From assembly GCF_030247195.1 (NCBI RefSeq), contig NC_080671.1, forward strand, positions 431,892,539 through 431,956,538: 64,000 bases of DNA, written 5' to 3'. Numbering within the stretch: position 1 is the first letter of the stretch; every line of letters starts with the position of its first letter. A model generated the notes under the pieces. The model saw nothing but the letters and a program-made list of their open reading frames with translations. It was not told where the DNA came from and made no database searches. Origin of the DNA: Topomyia yanbarensis. Lineage: Eukaryota; Arthropoda; Insecta; Diptera; Culicidae. A program made the position numbers and the translations under genes. This document shows positions 58,201 to 64,000 of this stretch, piece by piece.

Positions 58201-60117
58201 AGTTAAACCATCTCATCAGGCAACTGGGAGACTCCTTCCTCGTAATGGGAGACTTTAACGCCCACCACATATCACTGGGCTTTATCCGAGGCCAATCCAC
58301 ATCATCACTGGACATATCAATCTGCTTCAGCTCCTTAGTCGGGGCATGTGGATGGGCCGTCCTCCCTGATGTTGGGAACAGTGACTATTTTCCTATCCAG
58401 ATCACTTACGCTCGCTCGCCAACTTCCACTGTTCGACGTCATCGGTGGCTATATGATCGGGCAGACTGGATCTCCTATCAGAATAACGTATCTGACTCAC
58501 TCACATATGGGCGGCAGTATGAACCTGACGAGCTCGGAGAAATTTTTACCCAGGCGGCGGCATCAAGTATTCCCCGAATCAGCAAAACCCCACCGCACCG
58601 AGCCGTGCAAGCTTGGCCTAGTGCCTTGCGAGCCCTCAGGAGCACTCCTGTCCACCACACTCTGTGGGAGGAACGGGCAAACAGCTTCCGCCGATTGCGA
58701 AACCTGGCCAGAAAAGCCATTGAAGTGGCTAAAAATACGAGTTGGACAAATCTCGAATCTAAACGTATCATACTTATTGACGTCACATACCACTGTGTTT
58801 CACTATTCTGAGAGCATGAATCCACCATGATAAAGCGGGAACTCCGGAAGACCAAGAAGTAAGTAAAATCTCTTAAAGATATGTTTAAAAAAGGTATACA
58901 AATGATAAATAGGTACAGGTGTGGCTTTACAATGTCATATCAGCCATTATGGATGGCGCGAAGCAAAAGTGGTGAGCATCCAATAAATCATTCAATATAT
59001 GTAAACTGTACTAATAAATGTATAAAATGATACTAAAAATAAGTTTTTATTCGATAAATACATAAGTCATTAGAGTAAATTTAAAGTGTAGCAATTTCGT
59101 ACTCTCCCTTTATACAAAATGCAACTTCCATCTCAGCCATTTTTGTAACATTTGCAGCGAAAATTTATCCTAAGATTTACCTTTTCTAGATGCCAATGGA
59201 AACGTTAAAAAGCAACCACAGCAATTGCGTCCGACCCGGCAAATTGTTAAAAGCCATGTACCGGTCAGTTCCACTTCGGTTTCGTTTAACAAGCGCATCA
59301 CTCACTACCGAGTTGAAACGATTCCAAAAGAGAAACGAGTTTTTGGTCAACCGGTCGAGTCAATCGAAATTCTGGACAGTTCTGACGAGGAAGTACCCGT
59401 AATGATCCCGGTTCCAGTGGAAGCCGAATTCGAGGAAGTTCCCAAACCAAAGCTTCCCGGTAATACGGAATCGATTCAGTGTCCCTTCTGTTGCAAAATA
59501 TTTATGTCACCGCATTCGCTGCTGCTGCATCGACAAACCTGCGCCGATGCCGTCATGTTTCGGACCACTAACCGGAACAAACCTCCCAATAAGCAGATCG
59601 GCAAGGAAAAGATCAGCTTGCTGAAACGTTCGTTTAATCCTTTGGTTACCGCGAATCAAAAATCAAGTAAAAATCCAGAACAACAACCCGATACGTCGGA
59701 TGTCGCTCTTTCCAAAAAGAACGATAGCTCGAATGAATCCACCAAGGACCGCCAATCGGATACGAAGAAGAAACGTGCTTCAGTCGGTCACAAACGCAGC
59801 GAACAACTCAGCATCGAGATTCTACACTCGGCGTTCAATATCGATAACCTGCTGGTGTGCGATGTGTGCAAGAAAACGTTTCGCACTCAGGATCATTTGG
59901 AGGTACATCGTAAGATTCACGAGGCCCCGTTCGTGTGTGAGTACTGCAAGAAGAAGTTTCTCGAGGTACCGGTGAAACATGTGTGCCAGGAGATGAAGCG
60001 TTCGGTGAGTGGTAGTTTAGTATCGCCGATCTTAGACTAGAAATCGATAGAGAAATGATTTATGGTTTGATTGTTTTTTTGCAGGTGAAACATAAACGCA
60101 AGTCTTGTAATGTTTGA
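34260..60117 (+). CDS. Zinc-finger protein, 763 residues, three coding exons split by a 23.5-kb intron
   Basis: Coding exons are 34260-35703, 59190-60004 and 60085-60117. Exon 1 starts at the first ATG of its frame (MIRNRRLHQS) and ends ATCAAAG|GTGAGTACC in phase 1. The acceptor TTTTCTAG at 59189 restores the frame as VTIK-D-ANGN. The last intron (GTGAGT to TTGCAG, 80 bp) leads to VKHKRKSCNV and a stop. Residues 1-480 are low-complexity, rich in Gln, Pro and Ser, with one denser charged patch (LLKNLKKFQLDLLKRDKERG). Near 579-599 is a C-x2-C-x12-H-x3-C unit. Residues 705-725 form a standard C2H2 finger (CDVCKKTFRTQDHLEVHRKIH, split here: C-x2-C-x12-H-x3-H). Near 731-747 is an atypical C-x2-C-x10-H-x-C unit. 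A nuclear DNA- or RNA-binding role is likely. I do not recognise the orthologue. Transposons fill the large intron. Confidence 0.85.
36600..36890. repeat. Segment rich in TGTACGTACAC and GGTTCGC words
   Basis: The palindromic TGTACGTACA and the words TTCGCC, GGCGAAC, GGTTCG and GTACAC recur in both orientations over 290 bp. It resembles the other word-saturated elements, but I cannot define its ends. Confidence 0.4.
37108..37230 (-). mobile_element. tRNA-derived SINE (Feilai-like)
   Basis: Read on the minus strand, TAGCGTAGTTGC (37208-37219) fits an RNA polymerase III A box and GGTTCGAGTCC (37178-37188) fits a B box. The body GACCCCGCACATAGGGTTAG and the hairpin around TCTAACC follow, matching the second copy at 46.1 kb. 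The 3' tail is diverged and lacks a long A run. Confidence 0.85.
38719..39420 (+). repeat. Dispersed repeat, uninterrupted copy
   Basis: ATGTCGTTTGCAATTTGG, TTTGTACGCTTGCTTTG, GAAGAATAATTATTAAAATG and CGACACTTGTGGATGATGCA recur in the same order at 44545-44595 plus 45430-45905. A further 55-bp piece (CGTCCTACATCCGATCGATG) recurs at about 48041. No protein or ends were recognised. Confidence 0.8.
39640..42365 (+). repeat. Tandemly duplicated composite repeat, period about 1.2 kb
   Basis: A block A (phrases CGCGATCATGAATCGGT, GTCCGGAAT, GGTCTCRAGMRTGAACC, repeated several times every 300-400 bp from about 39640 to 40540) is followed by a block B (40555-41046). A shorter A (41047-41580) and a second B (about 41770-42365) come next. 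The two B blocks share CAGACGTCGC, GCATTCACTCGTAGGATCTA and ACTGGACTCGACGGGGCC. The second B alone has a 67-bp intron-like insert (41990-42056). A fragment of A (CCCAGACAGATATGCA) recurs at 48238. No protein family was recognised. Confidence 0.75.
41990..42056 (+). other. 67-bp intron-like insertion in the second B block
   Basis: It starts GTAAGT, ends TTTGCAG, has TTAACAT about 20 bp before the end, and is followed by GTAA. Outside it, the two B blocks align base for base over this stretch (24 bases on each side-joined segment). It looks like a spliceosomal intron, present here and absent at about 40788. Confidence 0.6.
42950..43483 (-). pseudogene. Endonuclease remnant of a non-LTR retrotransposon
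   Basis: The minus strand reads MNNIHVFLIQEIWI (QE.W motif of AP-type endonucleases), CGGSGILVHR, then GGDLNAHHPVWDN (the GD.NAHH catalytic block) and ends near DVIFHNTGEATRL with a frameshift near 43060. Reverse transcriptase is absent. The upstream side is cut near 43483 by unrelated DNA that starts CTCACGCGAGAAG. It probably belongs with the gag remnant at 44135-44560. Confidence 0.75.
43484..44134. other. Insertion or decayed DNA between two retrotransposon remnants
   Basis: TTCTCACCTGAGAAGG and CACGCGAGAAGAAG form inverted pieces near 43.5-43.63 kb, so a small inverted-repeat element may separate the remnants. No protein was recognised. Confidence 0.35.
44135..44560 (-). pseudogene. gag-like remnant with zinc knuckles of a non-LTR retrotransposon
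   Basis: One minus-strand frame carries CQKCGNTVNKEHQGYD and then CKNCG, typical of paired zinc knuckles in ORF1 of RNase H-bearing non-LTR elements. A neighbouring frame is open for 136 codons through frameshift. It lies upstream, on the same strand, of the endonuclease remnant at 42950-43483. Confidence 0.6.
44545..45905 (+). repeat. Dispersed repeat, copy interrupted by a hAT-like element
   Basis: 44545-44595 and 45422-45905 together match 38719-39300. The 826-bp insert is absent in the 38.7-kb copy. Confidence 0.8.
44596..45421. mobile_element. Non-autonomous hAT-like element, 826 bp
   Basis: The ends are CAGGCATGGGAAAAATCATT on the left and, from the right, CAGGGATGGGAATTATCATT. The flanks (CTGAGG left, CTGACAGG right) look like a decayed 8-bp duplication. 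A tandem 37-bp repeat (TTTCAAAACATTCACCGGAT and on) lies at about 44845-44923. No transposase is coded. The matching empty site at 38.76 kb supports insertion. Confidence 0.8.
45906..46090. other. Non-coding DNA before the second SINE
   Basis: No feature was recognised. Its last 13 bases are the left target duplication of the SINE. Confidence 0.4.
46091..46212 (+). mobile_element. 5'-truncated Feilai-like SINE with 13-bp target duplication
   Basis: It begins at GCGCACCTGCGTTCGAGTCC, within the B-box region, so the A box is missing. It continues CGACCCCGCACATAGGGTTA and ends in an A-rich tail. CACGGGAAACTCA (46078-46090) and CACAGGAAACTCA (46213-46225) flank it, differing at one base. This is a normal target-primed insertion product. 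Confidence 0.9.
46710..48000 (-). mobile_element. Full-length DD37E Tc1/mariner element (ITmD37E-like), 1291 bp
   Basis: The inverted ends are AAGGGCGAACACGAAATTAT at 46710 and the complement ending at 48000, with TA on both sides (46708-46709 and 48001-48002). It shares most of its sequence with the deleted copy at 27377-28381 and carries the transposase pseudogene below. Confidence 0.94.
46835..47849 (-). pseudogene. DD37E transposase, two frameshifts
   Basis: The start at 47849 opens MEVNQRESREQILSKHLEF with the helix-turn-helix LSHRQMGKMWNIHHSTVSRV and a GRKPGP hook-like motif. The frame shifts near 47570, where about 7 bases present in the other copy are lost. The DDE part then gives MDDETYIKADFKQ (first Asp), WPDLASCHYS (second Asp) and NCPELRPVEQYW (Glu), with 37 residues between the last two, so DD37E. 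A second shift near 46930 (in a T run) moves the tail out of frame; the original stop would be at 46835-46837. All three catalytic residues remain, so the lesions are few and recent. Confidence 0.9.
48235..48285 (+). repeat. Fragment of block A from the 39.6-42.4 kb array
   Basis: AACCCAGACAGATATGCA followed by TCCTGGACTCGA matches 41477-41510. It lies directly against the start of the R1-like remnant. Confidence 0.6.
49512..53171 (-). mobile_element. 5'-truncated RNase H-bearing non-LTR retrotransposon nested in the R1-like element
   Basis: A 22-bp identical duplication (49490-49511 and 53172-53193, beginning GAGAGTGCTGAG) brackets 3660 bp. The element runs on the minus strand from a point inside the endonuclease domain to a short 3' region ending ATATTCTGATTCCTGA. 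No long A tail is seen. Domains in order are endonuclease, reverse transcriptase and RNase H, an order found in I-, Loner- and LOA-type families. 5' truncation with a target duplication is standard target-primed integration. Confidence 0.93.
49729..53171 (-). pseudogene. pol polyprotein of the nested non-LTR element (endonuclease-RT-RNase H)
   Basis: A frame from about 53145 to 49729 is broken only by a stop at 52078-52080, plus a shift near 53080 at the truncated end. The endonuclease shows SDANAHHIIWG (in place of GDFNAHH) and SLSDHKYI. Reverse transcriptase shows SPGKDGI (just downstream of the stop), RPISLSSFLLKALERI, VFLDIEGAFDNVSF, CPQGGGLSPLLWNL and the catalytic YGFVDDYQIL. RNase H shows CYTDGSLMEGRAGAGVYC, PAEIFAI, CSDSQAAIKAL and WVPGYCGITGNEWADELA. 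A final C-x2-C...H-x4-C unit (CDLCESDYGTSYHLIC) closes the protein. The near-open frame implies recent insertion, after the host R1 element was already decayed. Confidence 0.92.
54137..55722 (+). pseudogene. gag (ORF1) of an I-type non-LTR retrotransposon, broken
   Basis: An N-terminal part (LLLKEAIRTDPNKCIQATKE) lies in one frame to about 54450, then a neighbouring frame runs on: RYYRSPMQCFRCGRFGHGSR and following. Zinc knuckles are C-x2-C-x4-H-x4-C (CFRCGRFGHGSRKC), a degenerate second (CLNCANEH) and a third C-x2-C-x3-H-x6-C (CVTCEGEHSARDRGC). A charged, coiled-coil-like middle and a Pro/Gln-rich tail follow. It binds RNA in the retrotransposition particle in this family. A second frameshift occurs near 55520. 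The neighbouring endonuclease at 57878-58766 has the same strand and order. Confidence 0.8.
55723..56519. mobile_element. Insert with CAAAACCTCAAA inverted ends within the gag region
   Basis: CAAAACCTCAAA (55723-55734) and TTTGAGGTTTTG (56508-56519) are exact inverted repeats, the interior is AT-rich (gag flanks are GC-rich), and nothing is coded. The boundary is suggestive, but no target duplication is proven. Confidence 0.45.
56520..57265 (+). pseudogene. Likely C-terminal gag piece, proline-rich
   Basis: The GC-rich stretch carries Pro-rich frames and a basic segment (FQRKKHQPKRGRPPAPEDGS) and shares the phrase CGGCTGYTGGTGYRGGGGG with the end of the gag upstream (near 55510). It fits the low-complexity tail of ORF1, but frames shift repeatedly. 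A run of cytosines lies at about 56886-56900. Confidence 0.45.
57285..57720. mobile_element. Element saturated with GCTAGCTC/GAGCTAGC
   Basis: The left part is dominated by GAGCTAG, CTCGCTAGCAC and GATAGCTAGCAC, and the right part by GTGCTAGCTCA, CTAGCTCACCGAGC and GTGCTAACTCG, about every 12-20 bp. The two halves are broadly inverted. It separates gag from endonuclease of the plus-strand element, so it is an insertion or a local expansion. Confidence 0.55.
57878..58766 (+). pseudogene. Endonuclease of the I-type non-LTR retrotransposon, 3'-truncated
   Basis: From LNGLRGCLGDLQSIIANTQP and ICLTLQETHIRD (the QETH metal-binding block) a frame ends at about 58028. After a gap, FLVMGDFNAHHISLG (GDFNAHH), SLDISICFS, GNSDYFPIQITY (SD-H region altered) and WLYDRADWISYQN follow. 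The match stops near WTNLESK at 58766. Reverse transcriptase and RNase H are missing. Loss of the 3' side is not the usual product of retrotransposition, so a later deletion or rearrangement is likely. Confidence 0.8.
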
Positions 60118-60420
60118 AGGCGCAAGAAGCAGGAGCTATTAGTTTTTAATTTTATTTTTGGGGAAAATGATTTGAACTGCAAACTTGCTATATTTTAGCT
60201 GCGCTATGTATGCGAAATTCCGGACTTTTTAGCTATAGTATTTTATTTGAATTGGTAAGAAATACTTTCTTATAAGTATAAATAAATGAGGTTAAGCTTA
60301 ACTACAATCTAATTAGCTAAATAAGTTGTTCAGGGCTCTTTTGTGGAAATTCAACTTTTGTGTACCTAGAAATGACTAATGGTAAGAACGCTAAATATAA
60401 GAAACGAAGAATAAATATAA
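60118..60420 (+). terminator. 3' UTR and polyadenylation signals of the zinc-finger gene
   Basis: AATAAA occurs at 60281-60286 and again at 60410-60415, within 300 bp of the stop codon. Either could set the transcript end. Confidence 0.6.
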
Positions 60421-60986
60421 CATAAAAAACCAACAAGTGAAATAATTAGTTTTTGTGTTTCTTTATGCTTTTTTTATTTTTTTAGTTTAAGTTAACCTTT
60501 ACAGTACCAAGATAAAAATTTTCTGAAAATTTTGTTTAAATTTTGCTCTCATTTCGTCAATTTTTGACCGAATTGGATGGAACCGGCTTTAAAAGATCTG
60601 GAATTTAGTCCAGTTTCCATATACCGAGTAGCGTTCAAATCCGTGGACCGGTTCCGGAATTAATCCGAATTCCCTTGGGATATATCCGGCATCCCAGTGG
60701 GGTGACGGACGAGTTTTGAAGAAACATCCCATAAATTTAAGTAATTGTATTTTGAAATGTGCTACATATGACTATTTCCCATTGATCCTTCACAATAGAC
60801 ATGAATTGGACCAATCTTGGCCACTGGAGAACTGTTCCGGGAGAACCTAAGAAAATGTATATATTTTTCTATCATTCCAGCGATTTGGGTTGATAGCTTT
60901 ATACGAAATGTGAAGTTCTTCCAATCATACGGTTCTACAGCTCCCTGAAGGCCATTCTGGCACCGGTTCCGTAGGGATGGACATTT
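60421..60986. other. Intergenic stretch
   Basis: No gene is seen. The GAACCGGTTCC-like motifs near 60.6 kb recall the interior of the 416-bp element family, but no ends were found. Confidence 0.35.
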
Positions 60987-61995
60987 GACGCCATTTTGAA
61001 AACCAAGATAACGGCTTCCGGTTACCACAAAACAGTGAAAACCACCATCAATATGGGTGTTATTTGAAAGCGAACGGTCAGCAAAAGCCGGAAATTGATA
61101 ATTGACGCCATTTTGAAAAGCAAAATGGCGATTTCCGGTTACCACAAAACAGTGAAAAGCATCATCAATATGGGTGTCATTCGAAAGGGAGTGGTCAATA
61201 GAAGACAGAAGAGTCATTGTAAAGCGCTAGCGATCAGCAAAAGCCGAAAAATGGTTTTTGACGCCAATTCGAAAACCAAAATGGCGGGTTCCTGTTCCAA
61301 AGAAACAGTGAAAAACGTCATCAATATGGGTGTCATTAGAAAAGAAATGGTCACTTGAAAACCAAGATGGCGGCTTCCGGTTACCACAAAACAGTGAAAA
61401 CCATCAATATGGGTTTTATTTGAAAGAGGAAATTTATAATTGACACCATTTTCAAAATCAAGATGGCAGTTTCCGGTTACCACAACAGTCAAAAGTATTG
61501 TCAATATGGGTGTCATTCAAAAAGGGTGGGGGGGGGGGGGTCAATAGAAGACAGAAATTGATTTTTTCGCCATTTTCTAAGCAAAGATAGCGGCTTCCGG
61601 TTTCCACAAAGCAGTGAAAACCACCGTCAATAATGGTGTCATTGTAAAGCGGGTGGTCAGCAAAAGACGAAAATTGGTTTTTTACGCCATTTTGAATACC
61701 AAGATGATGCTTCCTGTTCCAAGGAAACAATGAAAACCATTGTCAGTATGGGTGGCATTTGAAACGGGGTGATCAGTAGAAGACGGGAATTGATGATTGA
61801 CGCCATTTTGAAAACCAAGATGGCGGCTTCCGGTTTCCACAAAACTGAAGACTGTCAGCAATATGGAAATCATTTGCGAGTGGATGGTCGGCAGATACGG
61901 ATATTGATTGACGCCATTTTGGAAACCAAGATGGTGGAACCACAAAATAGTCAAAATCATCATCGGTATGGGTTTTATTTAGAAATGAACGGTCT
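60987..61995 (+). repeat. Minisatellite, about nine units with a period near 115 bp
   Basis: GACGCCATTTTGAAAACCAA, then GATGGCGGCTTCCGGTT, then CACAAAACAGTGAAAACC and TCAATATGGGTGTCATTTGA recur with starts near 60987, 61104, 61260, 61354, 61442, 61567, 61683, 61799 and 61910. Intact spacings are 111-117 bp, and shorter or longer steps reflect deletions and insertions. Long minus-strand open frames (for example 60762-61217) are shadows of the array. A G run lies near 61530. Confidence 0.92.
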
Positions 61996-62479
61996 CCCAA
62001 GTAGCAATTTTTATTTCAACTATTTCACACCAACAATAAGTATGTGCTGTTGTGACAGACAACTAAGTTTCTTCGTGACTCAAAAGGTACAGATTTAGAC
62101 TGATTTTCAATATAGTTCAGCGAAACTTTTAAAACTTGCTCCTATTTCGTAGTCATTACGATGCGAGAATAACCGAATTAAATCATATTGTTGTCAATAT
62201 GTCGAACGCAGATCTCAACAAGATTAGTTCATTCTAGCCGATGTTCACATGGACTGTCAATCGGCAATATTATTATAATAGTAATTTTCGATTTGGACAT
62301 GTGTATTTTCCTCGTTCAATACTGCGGATCGTGATCGGGCGTTGCATTGGAGATGTATTTGTTGATTCACGCGTTCGTGGTTGGTGTCGGTGTCGGCTTC
62401 ATAGTGGTATACGTGCATGTGTGTGGGGCTTCTTCGATGACTTCATCGTTTACGGAGTGATTGCTGGCCTCAATTAAAG
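61996..62479. other. Intergenic stretch
   Basis: No feature was recognised. Confidence 0.35.
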
Positions 62480-63480
62480 CAGTGGATGATATCAAGAAGT
62501 TTTGACTCGTGAGCCGCTGCCGAATAATGTGCTGGGGGAACGACGGCGACTGGGATGCCGCGGTTGCCTACTTTTTTCTCTTTTTTCTTTACTTTGTAAG
62601 TAGGGGTTTTCCACTACTCGGGTTCTTGTTTGCCCGGCGTACCCTTCTTTTCAGGGCGGCCTAGGTGTTTCTACAGAATTACGGATTTTCGTTTCACAAC
62701 AAAAAAAGGTAAATAAACTAATAGATTTACCGACTTTTCGATGAAGTTGATCAGCTGCTTCTGACGATGGCGGGAAGGCGGGCGGTTTCTTCCGACCGGC
62801 CGGGAACACAACGGCCGCGTTCTCCTGCTGGTGTCGTTGGCTGCGCCGGCAGCGGTCCTAGATTTTTAGCTAGGGAGGTGAGCTTGACTCCTTTGTTGGA
62901 ACCTCCCTAGCGACGATGGCGAATCATCGCCGGATCTATTCGCTCCCCGCGAGAGATCCCAGAAGTCACCGCAGTGTACTTCCCAGGGAGCACCTTTGGC
63001 CACCCTGCTTCGCTCTCCTTGATGTTTAGCTATGAAGGAGAGCTAGGCTCGTTCGGCTGATCCTTCACAGCGAGAGCGGAAAAGCGTCTTCTGGGTCCTT
63101 TATACTTAGCCGGGGAAGCGAGTTGCTCCTTGGCGCTTAGCTTCCTTTTCTAGCGACCCGACACCAAAATACTTGAGTACCCGAACCACGGGTCGGCACT
63201 TTTCGAACGGGATTGTCACCGTCGCACACGCGCACTTTACCGCACTGGTTATTGTGGCGGGGAACTGTCCCGGAAAAACAAAAAAACTCGGGGCGTCTGT
63301 TCGATGCCGTGGTCCGTCACTATCTAAAAACCTCGATGGCCGCCTTCTCCACGACACGAAAAAACAAACACCAACACCAAAAAACCGTACCGCCGCATAG
63401 CTATGTGTAGCATATCCAGCACACTTATTGCAACAAGAGGAGAGCGGTTGCCTATCCAAGCCCTATGTTTCTTGTATACA
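62480..63480. other. GC-rich block of unknown nature
   Basis: The composition is markedly GC-rich and CpG-rich, unlike its surroundings. It holds the hairpin trio at 62861-63156. The frames are short on the plus strand, and one of 117 codons runs on the minus strand (63106-63459) without a recognisable domain. It may be a retrotransposon 5' region or LTR, a structured RNA gene, or a CpG-rich promoter. I cannot choose between these. Confidence 0.4.
62861..63156 (+). repeat. Three phased hairpin repeats
   Basis: Each unit reads TTAGC, a stem, a loop starting GAG, the stem complement, then GCGA. Stems are at 62871-62879/62901-62909 (TAGGGAGGT/ACCTCCCTA, perfect), 63031-63039/63061-63069 (TATGAAGGA/TCCTTCACA, 8 of 9) and 63114-63119/63140-63145 (GGAAGC/GCTTCC, extended by G-U pairs). 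Loops are 21, 21 and 20 bases. Stem starts are 160 and 80 bases apart. Confidence 0.7.
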
Positions 63481-64000
63481 AACATAAAACAAAAATTAGT
63501 ACACCTATCTGATTACACAAAACCGTTCGACGATTGTAAGGACGTGACCCCTATCGGCCTACCCCTGAGTTGATTCCTAGTCCCACCAGGAGTACTTGCT
63601 CTAAATTTGAAGCAAATCGGACAAGTCTAGCTACCGGACCAACGGACCAAGTTTGTATGGGATTTTTCGACAATTTATATGGAGATAACCCACTAGCTCG
63701 CATTTTCACCGCTAGGTGGCACAGTATGCATCGAATTATCACTGTAAATTAAAATAGGAAATATAATTTAATTGTGTACAACTTTGTCGAAGACTGCTAG
63801 TCAATTCGGCTTTGTTAAAAGAAGTTATTAAACGAAGTGGTGTCTGAGTCAGTTTTGCCAGGGGGCTAGCAGTGCATGGTAGTGTATCGGTACTAGGTTC
63901 TAACTAAACATTTTTGTGGAATAATGGTTAGATTTAGCTGAATAGTATGTTCGGAAGAATTGCAATACATAATACGAGTTATGTCTTAATTAGAAAATTT
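63481..64000. repeat. Probable dispersed mosquito-type repeat at the right edge
   Basis: Phrases such as AAATTTGAAGCAAATCGGAC and TTGTATGGGATTTTTCGA near 63600-63680 look like those common in mosquito repetitive DNA (recognition from general familiarity). No gene or ends are visible. Confidence 0.3.

Larger units (their letters stand above)
35704..59189 (+). other. Large intron of the zinc-finger gene
   Basis: The 23,486-bp intron begins GTGAGTACC and ends TTACCTTTTCTAG. In its first part, 35704-36599, I see no feature beyond AT-rich sequence. The later parts hold the elements listed separately. The stretches 37231-38718, 53257-54136 and 58767-59189 show no confident feature. A run of cytosines lies near 53840. 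Confidence 0.8.

Noticed and set aside
60762..61963. Long minus-strand open frames (90-151 codons) over the minisatellite
   Set aside because: They follow the repeat units, recur as near-identical peptides in several frames, and have no start context or domain.
1..64000. CRISPR array, operons, prophage or bacterial systems
   Set aside because: Introns, SINEs and non-LTR elements show the DNA is animal nuclear; the repeat arrays lack the regular repeat-spacer pattern.

Overview
This is eukaryotic DNA from an insect, most likely a mosquito and probably the genus Aedes (inference). The grounds are a tRNA-derived SINE resembling the Aedes Feilai family (two copies), Tc1/mariner elements with the DD37E catalytic spacing first described in mosquitoes, short introns of 59-80 bp, and a very large intron filled with transposable elements. 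Nothing prokaryotic is present.

Two host genes can be supported. At the left edge, on the minus strand, is a secreted protein gene: a short signal-peptide exon (3025-3078), a 59-bp intron, and a 2.66-kb exon (310-2965) that ends in a strong splice donor, so the gene runs on toward or past the window edge. On the plus strand a zinc-finger gene begins with an ATG at 34260. Its first coding exon ends in a consensus donor at 35703. The next coding exon starts at 59190 and carries three zinc-finger-like units, and a last exon ends at 60117. The two halves join in frame across an intron of about 23.5 kb, so what looks like two unrelated genes is read here as one of 763 residues.

Most of the rest is mobile or repetitive DNA. 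From 3.1 to 34 kb there are many non-autonomous DNA elements. Several have ends proven by target-site duplications: hAT-like at 11961-13398, 21932-23711 and 25411-25702; piggyBac-like at 14995-15907; and a 416-bp family with a 7-bp duplication at 15965, 20547 and 25826. DD37E transposase relics lie at 21.7-23.9 and 26.2-27.0 kb, and an internally deleted element lies at 27377-28381.

The large intron (35704-59189) holds two SINEs, a tandemly duplicated 1.2-kb unit, a full-length but broken DD37E element, an R1-like retrotransposon with a second non-LTR retrotransposon nested inside it, remnants of two more non-LTR elements, and several inverted-repeat elements. Beyond 60.1 kb there is a nine-unit minisatellite of about 115 bp and a GC-rich block with three phased hairpin repeats.

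Two features look least like anything I can name. One is a set of elements whose interiors are saturated with one short word and its reverse complement. The other is the phased hairpin trio at 62.86-63.16 kb, where loop length and flanks are conserved but the stem sequence changes.
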